From Candidatus Woesearchaeota archaeon (GTDB lineage Archaea; Nanobdellota; Nanobdellia; SCGC-AAA011-G17; GW2011-AR20): a DNA stretch of 13,579 bases. The position numbers and the translations under genes were made by a program. The stretch is taken from contig JAGVZB010000011.1 of the NCBI GenBank assembly GCA_018302915.1, forward strand, positions 1 to 13,579. The letters are read 5' to 3'. Shown piece by piece: positions 5,341 to 12,215 of this stretch. Below the pieces are notes generated by a model that did not search any database, was not told the DNA's origin, and saw only the letters and a list, made by a program, of their open reading frames with translations. Position 1 is the stretch's first letter; each line of letters opens with the position of its first letter.

Positions 5341-7224
5341 ATGACAGATATCATAAAAGAAGTAATAAATTTTATTCCTAAAAAGACAGACATTTCTGAT
5401 GCTGTTTTTGAGGGGGCAAACATAGTTCTTTATACAAAGAACAGGGAGTTTTTCCTAGACAATAATGGGTTGATAAGAGAGATAGTCAACAGCATAAAGA
5501 AGAGAGTTGAATTAAGGGCTGATCCTTCAATCACAATGGATGTGGAAAAAGCCGAGGATGAGATAAAAAAGTTACTGCCGAAAGATGCAGGTTTCTCGCA
5601 GATTCTTTTTGATCCACAGAGATCATTGGTAATCATTGAGGTGGAAAAGCCCGGAGTTGCAATAGGGAAGAACGGTGAAGTCCTAAAAAAAATAAAGGAA
5701 AGAACACTGTGGATTCCTCAGGTAAAGAGAACACCTTCAATAAGATCAAAATTAATTGAGAACATAAGGGCGGTATTATATGAAAACAATGATTACAGGA
5801 AAAAATTCCTGCATAAAATAGGAAAAAGAATTTATGACGGATGGACCAAGGAAAGAAGGAGTGAGTGGATAAGGGTCACATTCCTGGGCGCTGCAAGGCA
5901 TGTGGGAAGATCATGCATTTTACTGCAAACGCCTGAATCAAAAGTTCTCTTGGACTGCGGGATTGACATATCATCCCAGGAAGATCAATTTCCCATACTG
6001 GATGTTCCTGAATTTAATTTAAATGAGCTGGATGCTGTAGTTTTAAGCCATGCCCATCTGGATCATTCAGGATTGTTGCCTTATCTTTTCAAAATGGGTT
6101 ACAGAGGGCCTGTTTATTGCACATTGCCTACGAGAGATATTGCCGCTTTATTGGGGCTTGATTTCATTTCAATAGCACAGAAAGATGCAAGAGATGCAAT
6201 ATTCTCGAGCTCTGACATCAAGGAAATGGTAAAACATTCTATTGTTCTTGATTATGAGGAAGTCACTGACATAACACCTGACATAAGAATAACACTTTAT
6301 GATGCAGGCCACGTCCTTGGAAGCGCAATGGTTCACATTCATATAGGAAACGGACTGCATAATCTGCTTTATACAGGAGATATAAATTATGAAGACTCTA
6401 ACTTATTGCATAAGGCAATAACCAAATTTCCAAGGCTGGAGAGCGTCATAATGGAAGCAACATACGGCGGAAAGGATGACAACCCTCCAACAAGAAAAGA
6501 AAGCGAGGAGGAATTGGTCAAGATTATAAAGGAAACCATTGCAAGAAGAGGGAAAGTATTGGTTCCTGTTTTGGGTGTCGGAAGAGCCCAGGAAATCATG
6601 CTTATAGTCGAGAAATGCATGAGAAACAAATTAATTCCTGAAGTTCCTGTCTATGTCCAGGGAATGGTATGGGATGTTACTGCAATACATACTGCATATC
6701 CTGATTTCTTCAATGTAAATGTTAAGAAAGCAATATTTCACAAAGATCAGAATCCATTTTTGAGCAAAATATTCAAGCATGTCGGCTCGCAGAAGGAAAT
6801 GCAGGAAGTAATTGAAGGAGGACCTTGCATAATACTTGCAACATCTGGTATGATGACGGGAGGAGCTTCAGTGGAATACTTCAAGACATTGGCGGATTCA
6901 GACAGAAATACAATCATACTTGTTTCTTACCAGGGGCCTGGCTCTCTTGGAAGAAGATTAGAGAATGGTGACAGGGAAATAAGGATGAGCGAGAATGAAA
7001 GCGTAAGCGTCAAATTAAATGTTTATGCATTAAAGGGATTTTCAGGGCATTCATCAAGAGATCAGCTTATGGACTTTGTCAAGATGCTTGATCCCAAGCC
7101 AAAGAAGATAATTTTAATTCACGGAGAAAGCTCAAAATGCCTGGATTTGGCTTCTTCAATACACAAGCAATTCAGGGTCGAGACAATGGCTCCGAGAAAC
7201 CTGGATACGATAAGGATAAGATGA
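5341..7224 (+). CDS. fttA: Beta-CASP ribonuclease aCPSF1 (FttA), transcription termination factor
   Basis: A 627-residue homologue of archaeal aCPSF1/FttA, the CPSF73-like ribonuclease that cuts nascent RNA and drives transcription termination, typically at U-rich sites. Two KH-type RNA-binding regions occupy about residues 1-145, with the GKNG loop at 109-112. The metallo-beta-lactamase core follows with SHAHLDHSG (His237, His239, Asp241, His242), DAGHVLGSA (His324) and YTGDINY (Asp347). The beta-CASP insert includes PVLGVGRAQE and ATSGMMTGG. Late motifs are GFSGHSS (His570) and ILIHGE (His594). All expected metal ligands appear present, and the length is normal for the family. It follows psmB by 12 bases and is probably cotranscribed. 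Confidence 0.95.
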   Translation: MTDIIKEVINFIPKKTDISDAVFEGANIVLYTKNREFFLDNNGLIREIVNSIKKRVELRADPSITMDVEKAEDEIKKLLPKDAGFSQILFDPQRSLVIIEVEKPGVAIGKNGEVLKKIKERTLWIPQVKRTPSIRSKLIENIRAVLYENNDYRKKFLHKIGKRIYDGWTKERRSEWIRVTFLGAARHVGRSCILLQTPESKVLLDCGIDISSQEDQFPILDVPEFNLNELDAVVLSHAHLDHSGLLPYLFKMGYRGPVYCTLPTRDIAALLGLDFISIAQKDARDAIFSSSDIKEMVKHSIVLDYEEVTDITPDIRITLYDAGHVLGSAMVHIHIGNGLHNLLYTGDINYEDSNLLHKAITKFPRLESVIMEATYGGKDDNPPTRKESEEELVKIIKETIARRGKVLVPVLGVGRAQEIMLIVEKCMRNKLIPEVPVYVQGMVWDVTAIHTAYPDFFNVNVKKAIFHKDQNPFLSKIFKHVGSQKEMQEVIEGGPCIILATSGMMTGGASVEYFKTLADSDRNTIILVSYQGPGSLGRRLENGDREIRMSENESVSVKLNVYALKGFSGHSSRDQLMDFVKMLDPKPKKIILIHGESSKCLDLASSIHKQFRVETMAPRNLDTIRIR

Positions 7225-7349
7225 AAATAATATCATCTGAATTTTAACAAATGTTTGAGAATTTATAAAGTAAATTCGAGAAAGTTGTTTCCTTTTTCTA
7301 AGTTTATAATGAGATTAATAAAAGAGTAAAAAATTCTAAAACCAAAACC

Positions 7350-7357
7350 TTTAAATA
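7350..7357 (+). promoter_or_regulatory. TATA box of the DUF5320 - ferritin - DUF134 operon
   Basis: TTTAAATA preceded by the BRE-like CCAAAACC. The centre near 7354 predicts a transcript start near 7380, leaving a leader of about 22 nt that holds GGAGGT (7389-7394), an unusually strong ribosome binding site, 8 nt before the ATG at 7403. Confidence 0.6.
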
Positions 7358-7362
7358 GTATT

Positions 7363-7378
7363 ATGAATATATATTCAT
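7363..7378. promoter_or_regulatory. Perfect 16-bp palindrome, candidate operator
   Basis: ATGAATATATATTCAT is its own reverse complement. It occupies the space between the TATA box (7350-7357) and the predicted transcript start (about 7380), so a bound dimer would block polymerase. The DUF134 helix-turn-helix protein of the same operon is the obvious candidate ligand, but another metal or redox regulator is possible. Confidence 0.55.
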
Positions 7379-7402
7379 TATTAATAATGGAGGTAAAATA
7401 AA

Positions 7403-7567
7403 ATGCCATATCAAGACGGGACAGGACCATTTGGGAGGGGGCCTATGACTGGAAGGGGATTAGGATTTTGCAGAAGAAAACCAATAAATTTAAGTAGAAA
7501 TGAAGAGAAAGAAATATTAAAGGCACAGCTAAAAGAAATAGAAGAAAGGCTAAAAGAAATTAAGTGA
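7403..7567 (+). CDS. DUF5320 small protein
   Basis: A 54-residue protein with the DUF5320 signature near its start: MPYQDGTGPFGRGPMTGRG followed by LGFCRRK. The Gly/Pro-rich head with a single Cys is followed by a short charged coiled-coil tail (EEKEILKAQLKEIEERLKEIK). Relatives are commonly found beside iron or metal-related genes such as DUF134 proteins and MoFe-cofactor-type NifX-like proteins, but I know of no established activity. GGAGGT lies 8 nt before the ATG. The stop TGA (7565-7567) is part of the GAGGTGA ribosome binding site of the ferritin-like gene. First gene of the three-gene operon. Confidence 0.85.
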   Translation: MPYQDGTGPFGRGPMTGRGLGFCRRKPINLSRNEEKEILKAQLKEIEERLKEIK

Positions 7568-7577
7568 GGTGAAATGA

Positions 7578-7829
7578 ATGGTTTTTGAAGAGGGCAAGAC
7601 GACATTGTCCAAAGAAGCGCAGGATCTGGAAAGGGCAAGACAAAGCTTAATCGAGGAGTTGGATGCAATAAACAAGTACCAGGAAAGAGCTGAAAACTGC
7701 AAGGATAGGGAATTAAAGAAAATATTTGAGCATAATAGAGATGAAGAAAAAGAGCATACAGCTATGTTAGTGGAATGGATAAGGAAATCAGACAAAAAAC
7801 AGAATGAAATGTTTGAGCATCATGATTAA
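7578..7829 (+). CDS. Encapsulated-ferritin-type (EncFtn) iron-binding protein
   Basis: An 83-residue two-helix protein closely resembling encapsulated ferritin, which forms ferroxidase centres at subunit interfaces. Helix 1 contains SLIEELDAINKYQERA, helix 2 FEHNRDEEKEHTAMLVEWIRK. Glu27, Glu57 and His60 have the same spacing (30 and 3) as the metal ligands Glu32, Glu62 and His65 I recall for Rhodospirillum rubrum EncFtn. Tyr34 also matches a conserved position. The expected activity is Fe(II) oxidation. EncFtn normally works inside an encapsulin shell, but no encapsulin gene is in the window and the short tail (KKQNEMFEHHD) shows no clear shell-targeting peptide. The ATG has GAGGTGA 5 nt upstream and abuts DUF134 downstream with no gap. 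Confidence 0.85.
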   Translation: MVFEEGKTTLSKEAQDLERARQSLIEELDAINKYQERAENCKDRELKKIFEHNRDEEKEHTAMLVEWIRKSDKKQNEMFEHHD

Positions 7830-8129
7830 ATGCCAAGACCAAGATTATGCAGAAGAGTTTTTTTCAAGCCTGATATAACTTATTTTAAGCCGAGAGGCGT
7901 TAGATTAAAGGAATTGAATGAAGTTATACTAACTGTGGATGAACTAGAAGCTGTCAGGTTAAAAGATTTAAACGGGCTTGAGCAGGAAGAATGCGCCAGG
8001 AAAATGAACATTTCCCAGCCAACATTTCATAGATTGGTTTGTTCTGCAAGAAAAAAGATTTCTGATGCCTTAATTAACGGAAAGGCAATAAAAGTTGAAG
8101 GAGGAAATTTTAAACTGATTGGAAAGTAA
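7830..8129 (+). CDS. DUF134 (UPF0251) family DNA-binding protein
   Basis: A 99-residue DUF134 protein. The N-terminal signature MPRPRLCRRVFFKPDITYFKPRGV is followed by VDELEAVRLKDLNGLEQEECARKM, then a sigma-like helix-turn-helix (MNISQPTFHRLVCSARKKISDAL, about residues 59-81). It ends with a short strand (VEGGNFKLIGK). The family is predicted to be transcriptional regulators and often lies near metal-related genes. Its ATG immediately follows the TAA of the ferritin-like gene (TAAATG), so translation is likely coupled. As the only DNA-binding protein in the operon it is a good candidate for an autoregulator acting on the palindrome at 7363-7378; that link is inference. Confidence 0.9.
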   Translation: MPRPRLCRRVFFKPDITYFKPRGVRLKELNEVILTVDELEAVRLKDLNGLEQEECARKMNISQPTFHRLVCSARKKISDALINGKAIKVEGGNFKLIGK

Positions 8130-8139
8130 TTTAGTAAAT

Positions 8140-8147
8140 TTTATAAA
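8140..8147 (+). promoter_or_regulatory. TATA box of the cis-prenyltransferase gene
   Basis: TTTATAAA-type element whose centre (about 8144) is 27 bp before the ATG at 8171. It implies a leaderless mRNA and supports that ATG over the upstream in-frame TTG at 8159. Confidence 0.6.
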
Positions 8148-8170
8148 TTAACTTCTTATTGTTTTTATTC

Positions 8171-8878
8171 ATGGAAACTGAAAAAGTTCCCAAGCATATT
8201 GGTATTGTCCTAGATGGAAACAGAAGGTTCTCTAAAAAATTAATGATGAAGCCATGGATGGGTCATGAATGGGGAGCAAAGAAAATAGAAAAATTAATTG
8301 AGTGGTGTGTAGAATATAAAATAAAAGAATTAACTTTGTATACATTATCCGTGCAAAATTTTTTCTCAAGGCCTAAAAATGAATTAAATTATCTGTTGAA
8401 CTTGTTTAAGGAGGAATGTTTAAAATTAAAAAATGATGAAAGGATAAGCAGACACAAAATAAAGATTAATTTTATCGGCAGACTGAACTTATTTAATGAT
8501 GAGTTACATGGTTTAATGAAGGAGATTATGGAAGGAACAAAGAGTAATAACAATCTAACAATCAATTTTGCAATGGCTTATGGAGGGCAGGAAGAAGTTA
8601 TGGATGCTGTAAAAAAGATTGCCCAGCAGGTTAAAGAAGGAAAGTTGGATGTAGACAAGATAAATGAGGAAGTTTTTGAAAATAATTTATATTTAAAAAA
8701 TTCACCTGAGTTAATCATAAGGACTGGTGGGGAAAAAAGAACATCTAATTTCCTGAATTACCAGGCAGCTTATTCTGAATGGATATTCTTGGAGAAATTA
8801 TGGCCTGAATTCGATAAAGAAGATTTTGTTGAATGTTTATGCGAGTATTCCAACAGAAGCAGAAGATTTGGCGGATAA
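8171..8878 (+). CDS. uppS: Cis-prenyltransferase (UppS / dehydrodolichyl diphosphate synthase type)
   Basis: A 235-residue Z-type prenyl diphosphate synthase that condenses isopentenyl diphosphate units onto an allylic primer to make the polyprenyl chain used as a glycan carrier (dolichol-type in archaea). Visible motifs are IGIVLDGNRRFSKK near the N-terminus with catalytic Asp15, ELTLYTLSVQNFFSRP, INFAMAYGGQEE, and the C-terminal IRTGGEKRTSNFL with AAYSEWIFLEKLWPEF. The NRR form of the first motif, in place of the bacterial NGR, is like eukaryal and archaeal enzymes. Length is normal. A TTG at 8159 is in frame, but the TATA box places the transcript start at ATG 8171. The TATA box of tRNA-Gly begins immediately after its stop. 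Confidence 0.92.
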   Translation: METEKVPKHIGIVLDGNRRFSKKLMMKPWMGHEWGAKKIEKLIEWCVEYKIKELTLYTLSVQNFFSRPKNELNYLLNLFKEECLKLKNDERISRHKIKINFIGRLNLFNDELHGLMKEIMEGTKSNNNLTINFAMAYGGQEEVMDAVKKIAQQVKEGKLDVDKINEEVFENNLYLKNSPELIIRTGGEKRTSNFLNYQAAYSEWIFLEKLWPEFDKEDFVECLCEYSNRSRRFGG

Positions 8879-8879
8879 G

Positions 8880-8889
8880 TTTTATAAAT
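8880..8889 (+). promoter_or_regulatory. TATA box of tRNA-Gly
   Basis: TTTTATAAAT, centre about 8885, 27 bp before the tRNA 5' end at 8912. It begins 2 bases after the stop codon of the cis-prenyltransferase gene. Confidence 0.6.
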
Positions 8890-8911
8890 CAAGTTTAACT
8901 CTTTATTTTAT

Positions 8912-8997
8912 GCACTAGTAGTTCAATGGCTAGAATATTGGCCTTCCATTAATCCAGAAGTAAGCCGATGATCCGGGTTCGAATCCCGGCTGGTGCA
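8912..8997 (+). tRNA. tRNA-Gly(UCC) with a 14-nt intron
   Basis: The acceptor stem pairs GCACTAG (8912-8918) with CTGGTGC (8990-8996), with one T-G pair and A8997 as discriminator. CCA is not encoded. The D arm is GTTC / GAAT around an AATGGCTA loop. The anticodon stem TTGGC (8938-8942) pairs with GCCGA (8964-8968). The T arm is CCGGG - TTCGAAT - CCCGG. The anticodon loop before the intron reads CTTCCA, giving anticodon TCC for glycine. Removing 8949-8962 gives a 72-nt tRNA with a normal 7-base loop CTTCCAA. The gene ends one base before the stop codon of the convergent squalene-synthase-like gene. Confidence 0.92.
8949..8962 (+). other. tRNA intron at position 37/38 with relaxed bulge-helix motif
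   Basis: In the precursor, CUUC (8943-8946) pairs with GAAG (8957-8960) to form the 4-bp central helix. It is flanked by the 3-nt bulges CAU (cut after A8948) and UAA (cut after A8962), the pattern cut by archaeal tRNA splicing endonuclease. Beyond the first bulge only a 7-nt segment (8950-8956) remains, too short for a real outer helix, so this is a relaxed bulge-helix-loop form. Confidence 0.85.
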
Positions 8998-8998
8998 T

Positions 8999-9985
8999 TT
9001 AAGTTTTAACTCTTAAACTATTGAAATAAATAACAATTTTTGAATCATCCTGTGAATACTCTTCAGATTTTCTTACTATCTCCTCTACCTTTTCTCTCGA
9101 GATCTTAACATCTTCTTTTGAAAGTAATACTTCTGGATTATTATAACATTTAGATAATGTGGCAAGTGCCATAAACAAAGGTATTAAACAATAAATTCTG
9201 AGCTCTTTTTGGGTTTCTGGCATTAAAGTGGCATATTTTAACCCATGAAATAGATTCTGCTGTGCATTTATTATCAATTTATTCGTAATTTTCAAAGAAG
9301 ATTCCAGGTTTTCTATTTTGAACAAGCCTTCATATTTTATCCCTTGCTCCTTAAGCAATGATAATGGCAGGTATCTTCTTCCTTCGATGAAATCATTCCT
9401 TGCATTCTTTATTATGTTCACTTTTTGCAAACCCATACCAAATCTTTCAGATTCTTTTATTAGTTCAAGAAATTTCTCTGAATTAATATGACCAATGTGA
9501 TAATTTATTTCTGTAATCATATTCCCAACTGTTCCAGCTACGTAATGGCAATATCTGTATTGATCTTCAAATGTTTCAATTTCTCCTTCTAGAAATTCTT
9601 TCATGCCATAAATCATATGTGATATCCAGGTTTTTACAGAGGATTTTATTTCATTGGGAAAACCAGAAAAAACTTTTATAATCCTTCCAGCATTCATTAT
9701 TAAATCAGATTCACTTTCTTTTTGTGCTGCTTCAGCAATGCTTTTTGTAAATCCTCCGAGATTTATGATCCTTTCTTCCAGCAAAATATTCCTGAATTCA
9801 TCAAGCTGTTCTTTCTTTTTCATTATATCTTTTTCCCTTGAATCTTCTATTGTGTCTACTATCCTGCAGATATCGTAAGAAACACAGTAAATATCCCTTG
9901 TAGTTTCAGGCAGCTTAGAAATAGGCAAGGCGAAACTCCTAGAAACTTTTTCTAGAGCCCTCCAGCAATATTCCAAATCATTCAT
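8999..9985 (-). CDS. Squalene/phytoene synthase family protein (head-to-head prenyl condensation)
   Basis: A 328-residue protein of the family that joins two prenyl diphosphates head to head (farnesyl to squalene or geranylgeranyl to phytoene). The N-terminus has SRSFALPISKLP and the first Asp-rich motif DTIED (44-48). HYVAGTVG lies near 147-154 and GLQKVNIIK ... EGRRYLP near 185-207. The second Asp-rich motif, usually DxxED or DxxxD, reads NARND (194-198), so the first Asp and the Glu are replaced by Asn. This could lower or alter activity. No C-terminal membrane anchor is seen. ATG 10018 was rejected because the TATA box at 10009-10016 overlaps it; ATG 9985 lies at the expected transcript start. 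The gene is convergent with tRNA-Gly and divergent from the PIG-L operon. The product cannot be decided by eye. Confidence 0.88.
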   Translation of the reverse strand: MNDLEYCWRALEKVSRSFALPISKLPETTRDIYCVSYDICRIVDTIEDSREKDIMKKKEQLDEFRNILLEERIINLGGFTKSIAEAAQKESESDLIMNAGRIIKVFSGFPNEIKSSVKTWISHMIYGMKEFLEGEIETFEDQYRYCHYVAGTVGNMITEINYHIGHINSEKFLELIKESERFGMGLQKVNIIKNARNDFIEGRRYLPLSLLKEQGIKYEGLFKIENLESSLKITNKLIINAQQNLFHGLKYATLMPETQKELRIYCLIPLFMALATLSKCYNNPEVLLSKEDVKISREKVEEIVRKSEEYSQDDSKIVIYFNSLRVKT

Positions 9986-10008
9986 TATTATTGTTATGAT
10001 TAAAAACC

Positions 10009-10016
10009 TTATATAC
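10009..10016 (-). promoter_or_regulatory. TATA box of the squalene/phytoene-synthase-like gene
   Basis: Minus strand GTATATAA with AGG downstream; centre near 10013, about 28 bp before ATG 9985. It supports a leaderless start there. Confidence 0.6.
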
Positions 10017-10037
10017 ATTATTGTAGTAAATCAAACA

Positions 10038-10047
10038 TTTTAAAAAT
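10038..10047 (+). promoter_or_regulatory. TATA box of the PIG-L operon
   Basis: TTTTAAAAAT centred about 26 bp before ATG 10068, consistent with a leaderless transcript. It lies about 30 bp from the divergent TATA box at 10009-10016. Confidence 0.5.
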
Positions 10048-10067
10048 AACAATTCATTGGAATTATC

Positions 10068-10697
10068 ATGAAAAATATAATCATATTCTGCGCTCATGGA
10101 GATGATGAACTTATCGGATTGGGCGGAACAATATTAAAATATTCAAAGAAATACAATATAATAAAAGTAATATTCTCATCAGGAGAAAAATCTTCCCCCC
10201 ATCTGAAGGAAAGCCACATCATCGGTGAAAGGATAAACGAGTCCGAGAAGATAGGCAGGAAGGCTGGAATAAAGGAAAATATTTATTTTCACCTCATGGA
10301 CAGGAAACTGCAGGAATTCAGCGATGATGAGGGCATTCTCAACCAGACAAAGGATGTCATTGGCAAATACAAGCCAGCCAAGATATTCACATTGACTTCG
10401 GTAGATCCGCATCCTGACCATAGGGCTGTAAACAAAATAACAATGAACGCCATAAAAGACATCAAGTACAGCGGAGAGGTTTATGGATATGAAGTATGGA
10501 ACATCATCAAATTAAACGAGCCTGCCATATACGAGGACATAACACCATTCATGAACAAAAAAATCCAGCTGATGCGTGAGTTCAAGAGCCAGTGGATGTA
10601 CATTTACACCCTGATACTGCCGACTTACTTAAGGGCTTTCATAAATGGAAGGAAAATAAAAGCAAGATATGCCGAGAGGTTTTTCAAGCTAAAATGA
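10068..10697 (+). CDS. PIG-L family N-acetylglucosaminyl deacetylase
   Basis: A 209-residue zinc-dependent deacetylase of the PIG-L/LmbE family, which removes the acetyl group from N-acetylglucosamine linked to a lipid, inositol or other acceptor. The first motif reads CAHGDDELIGLGG (His10, Asp13), where most members have AHPDDE; the Pro is replaced by Gly. The second motif DPHPDHR carries His115 and His118. His10, Asp13 and His118 are the expected zinc ligands. Length is normal for a single domain. Its stop overlaps the next gene as ATGA. Pairing with a glycosyltransferase suggests the two act in sequence on one sugar: transfer of GlcNAc, then deacetylation, as in GPI, mycothiol or bacillithiol synthesis. 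The acceptor is unknown. Confidence 0.9.
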   Translation: MKNIIIFCAHGDDELIGLGGTILKYSKKYNIIKVIFSSGEKSSPHLKESHIIGERINESEKIGRKAGIKENIYFHLMDRKLQEFSDDEGILNQTKDVIGKYKPAKIFTLTSVDPHPDHRAVNKITMNAIKDIKYSGEVYGYEVWNIIKLNEPAIYEDITPFMNKKIQLMREFKSQWMYIYTLILPTYLRAFINGRKIKARYAERFFKLK

Positions 10698-11734
10698 AAT
10701 ATTTGTTTATAATAACCGGAATTGCATACGGACATTTCACAAGAGAGGAATCCATAATAAACAAATTAAGGAAATTAGACAGGAAAGCCGAGATAGTCAT
10801 TGCATGCTACGGGACTTCTTATAATTATTTCAGTAAAAAGTACAGAATTCTGAAATTAAAACCACTGCACTTCCCAGATACTTCAACAAGGACAAGATTA
10901 TTCAGGACACTTGCAGAGAATTATAAGATATTAGGTTATACAATAGATAATTATAACTTGATCAACGAGTTCAACAGGGAGTTCAAGCCTGATTTCATAA
11001 TGTCAGACTGGGAGCCCTTCGCCATATTCATAAAGAACTGCTACTTAACATGGAATTACAAGCCAAAATATTCAAAGCCTTACAACCTTTCACTGCTTTT
11101 CCAGAAGATTTTAATTGAATCACTTTATTTCACTGCAAGGCTGCTTGGAAAGAAGATAATACTGCCTTCCCTAAAGAAGGAAAAGAATGTAAAAAATTTC
11201 ATATATGCTGGCTTAATAATAAGGAAAACCCCTGATGAAGTGAAAGAGCTCAAGGAATACAAGGATACAGTCTTAGTTATGCTCGGCGGATCCAAGTTTG
11301 GGTTAGGGCTTGCTGAGAAAATAAAAAATATCTCAAAGGACTTTAACGAGAAATTTGTAATATTCGGCTGCAAATGCAAAACAAAGAACTGCATCGGCTA
11401 CAGTGAATTCAGGGAAAATTATCTTGAATACCTAAAAAGCTGCAAAGTTGTAATAACATTAGGAGGATATTCAGGTATATCCGAAGCCGTCTTTTTCAGG
11501 AAACCCGTTTTGGCATTTCCAATAAAAAACTTACTGGAGCAGTATGCCGTTGTCGAGGAATTCAAGGATTACATAGACATCGGAGACATCAATCTTTCTG
11601 AGGAGGAACTAAAAATAAAAATAAAAGAATTCCTGAATAATGCTGATAAATCAAGGAAAAAATTAAATACTCTAAAGCTAAGGAATGGTGCAGATGAAAT
11701 TGCAGAGCTTATCTACAAAAAAGCCAAGTCTTAA
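10694..11734 (+). CDS. GT-B glycosyltransferase (MurG/GT28-like)
   Basis: A 346-residue GT-B glycosyltransferase. The N-terminal domain begins KYLFIITGIAYGHFTRE, the Gly-rich acceptor-side loop. The C-terminal donor-binding domain has VLVMLGGSKFGLGLAEKI and the signature VITLGGYSGISEAVFFRKP ... AFPIKNLLEQY, typical of GT28/MurG-like enzymes using UDP-sugars. A longer frame is open from 10592, but ATG 10694 overlaps the deacetylase stop as ATGA and starts exactly at the expected first strand, so I chose it. The C-terminus overlaps the following membrane protein gene. Together with the PIG-L enzyme it probably makes a glucosamine-containing glycolipid or small glycoside; donor and acceptor cannot be read from the sequence. 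Confidence 0.85.
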   Translation: MKYLFIITGIAYGHFTREESIINKLRKLDRKAEIVIACYGTSYNYFSKKYRILKLKPLHFPDTSTRTRLFRTLAENYKILGYTIDNYNLINEFNREFKPDFIMSDWEPFAIFIKNCYLTWNYKPKYSKPYNLSLLFQKILIESLYFTARLLGKKIILPSLKKEKNVKNFIYAGLIIRKTPDEVKELKEYKDTVLVMLGGSKFGLGLAEKIKNISKDFNEKFVIFGCKCKTKNCIGYSEFRENYLEYLKSCKVVITLGGYSGISEAVFFRKPVLAFPIKNLLEQYAVVEEFKDYIDIGDINLSEEELKIKIKEFLNNADKSRKKLNTLKLRNGADEIAELIYKKAKS

Positions 11735-12203
11735 GACCTTCCTGATATTTTTCCTTATAATATTAATTCCGAACATATTGAGGCAGATTTATTATTTTAT
11801 AGTTGTTAACAAGTTCAACTCAGTAGATTTCATTGCTTCATTTGAAACACAAAAGATATTTTCAAGCTCTTTTCCTTTCCTTGGAATTGGTGAGGAGATA
11901 ATTATCGGTTTGGTTTATGTATTCTTATGGTATAATTTTAGCTCCACAAGGTTTTTGGTATATGGATGGATTACTGATGCATTGATAGATTTCATTTCCG
12001 TATTTGTGTGGGTTCTGATTGGTTTTACACCAATACAGTTAGTTACTTCCAATCCTTATCTGAGATTCTTCTTGAGAGAAATATTCTTTTCATATCTAGT
12101 GTTTGGGATATTGTTTGCTAAACTAAAATTGGATGTAAAAAAATTAAGTTTTGTATTCACAGGTATAGGTGTCGTATTGTTGTTGATTATTGCTTTTGTT
12201 TGA
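11694..12203 (+). CDS. Unknown integral membrane protein, about five membrane segments
   Basis: A 169-residue very hydrophobic protein that I do not recognise. Likely membrane segments are FLIFFLIILIPNIL, GIGEEIIIGLVYVFLWY, VYGWITDALIDFISVFVWVLIGF, IFFSYLVFGILF and FTGIGVVLLLIIAFV. The GEE in segment two recalls CPBP-type intramembrane proteases, but the rest of their motif (EExxxR and following His) is missing. The ATG at 11694 follows GGTG and overlaps the glycosyltransferase gene by 41 bases; the ATG-less extension to 11685 is less likely. Its position at the end of the PIG-L operon suggests it handles or presents the operon's lipid-linked product, which is inference only. Confidence 0.7.
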   Translation: MKLQSLSTKKPSLKTFLIFFLIILIPNILRQIYYFIVVNKFNSVDFIASFETQKIFSSSFPFLGIGEEIIIGLVYVFLWYNFSSTRFLVYGWITDALIDFISVFVWVLIGFTPIQLVTSNPYLRFFLREIFFSYLVFGILFAKLKLDVKKLSFVFTGIGVVLLLIIAFV

Positions 12204-12215
12204 GTTCCTATTAAG

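Noticed and set aside
9986..10018. 11-residue extension of the squalene-synthase-like protein (MYIRFLIITII)
   Set aside because: Its start codon coincides with the TATA box of the same gene; the transcript should begin near 9985.
10592..10693. 34-residue N-terminal extension of the glycosyltransferase
   Set aside because: It overlaps the PIG-L gene by over 100 bases and does not resemble a GT-B start. The ATGA overlap at 10694 and the first strand KYLFIITG fit much better.
11694..12203. CPBP intramembrane protease
   Set aside because: Only GEE is present; the EExxxR and later His motifs are absent.
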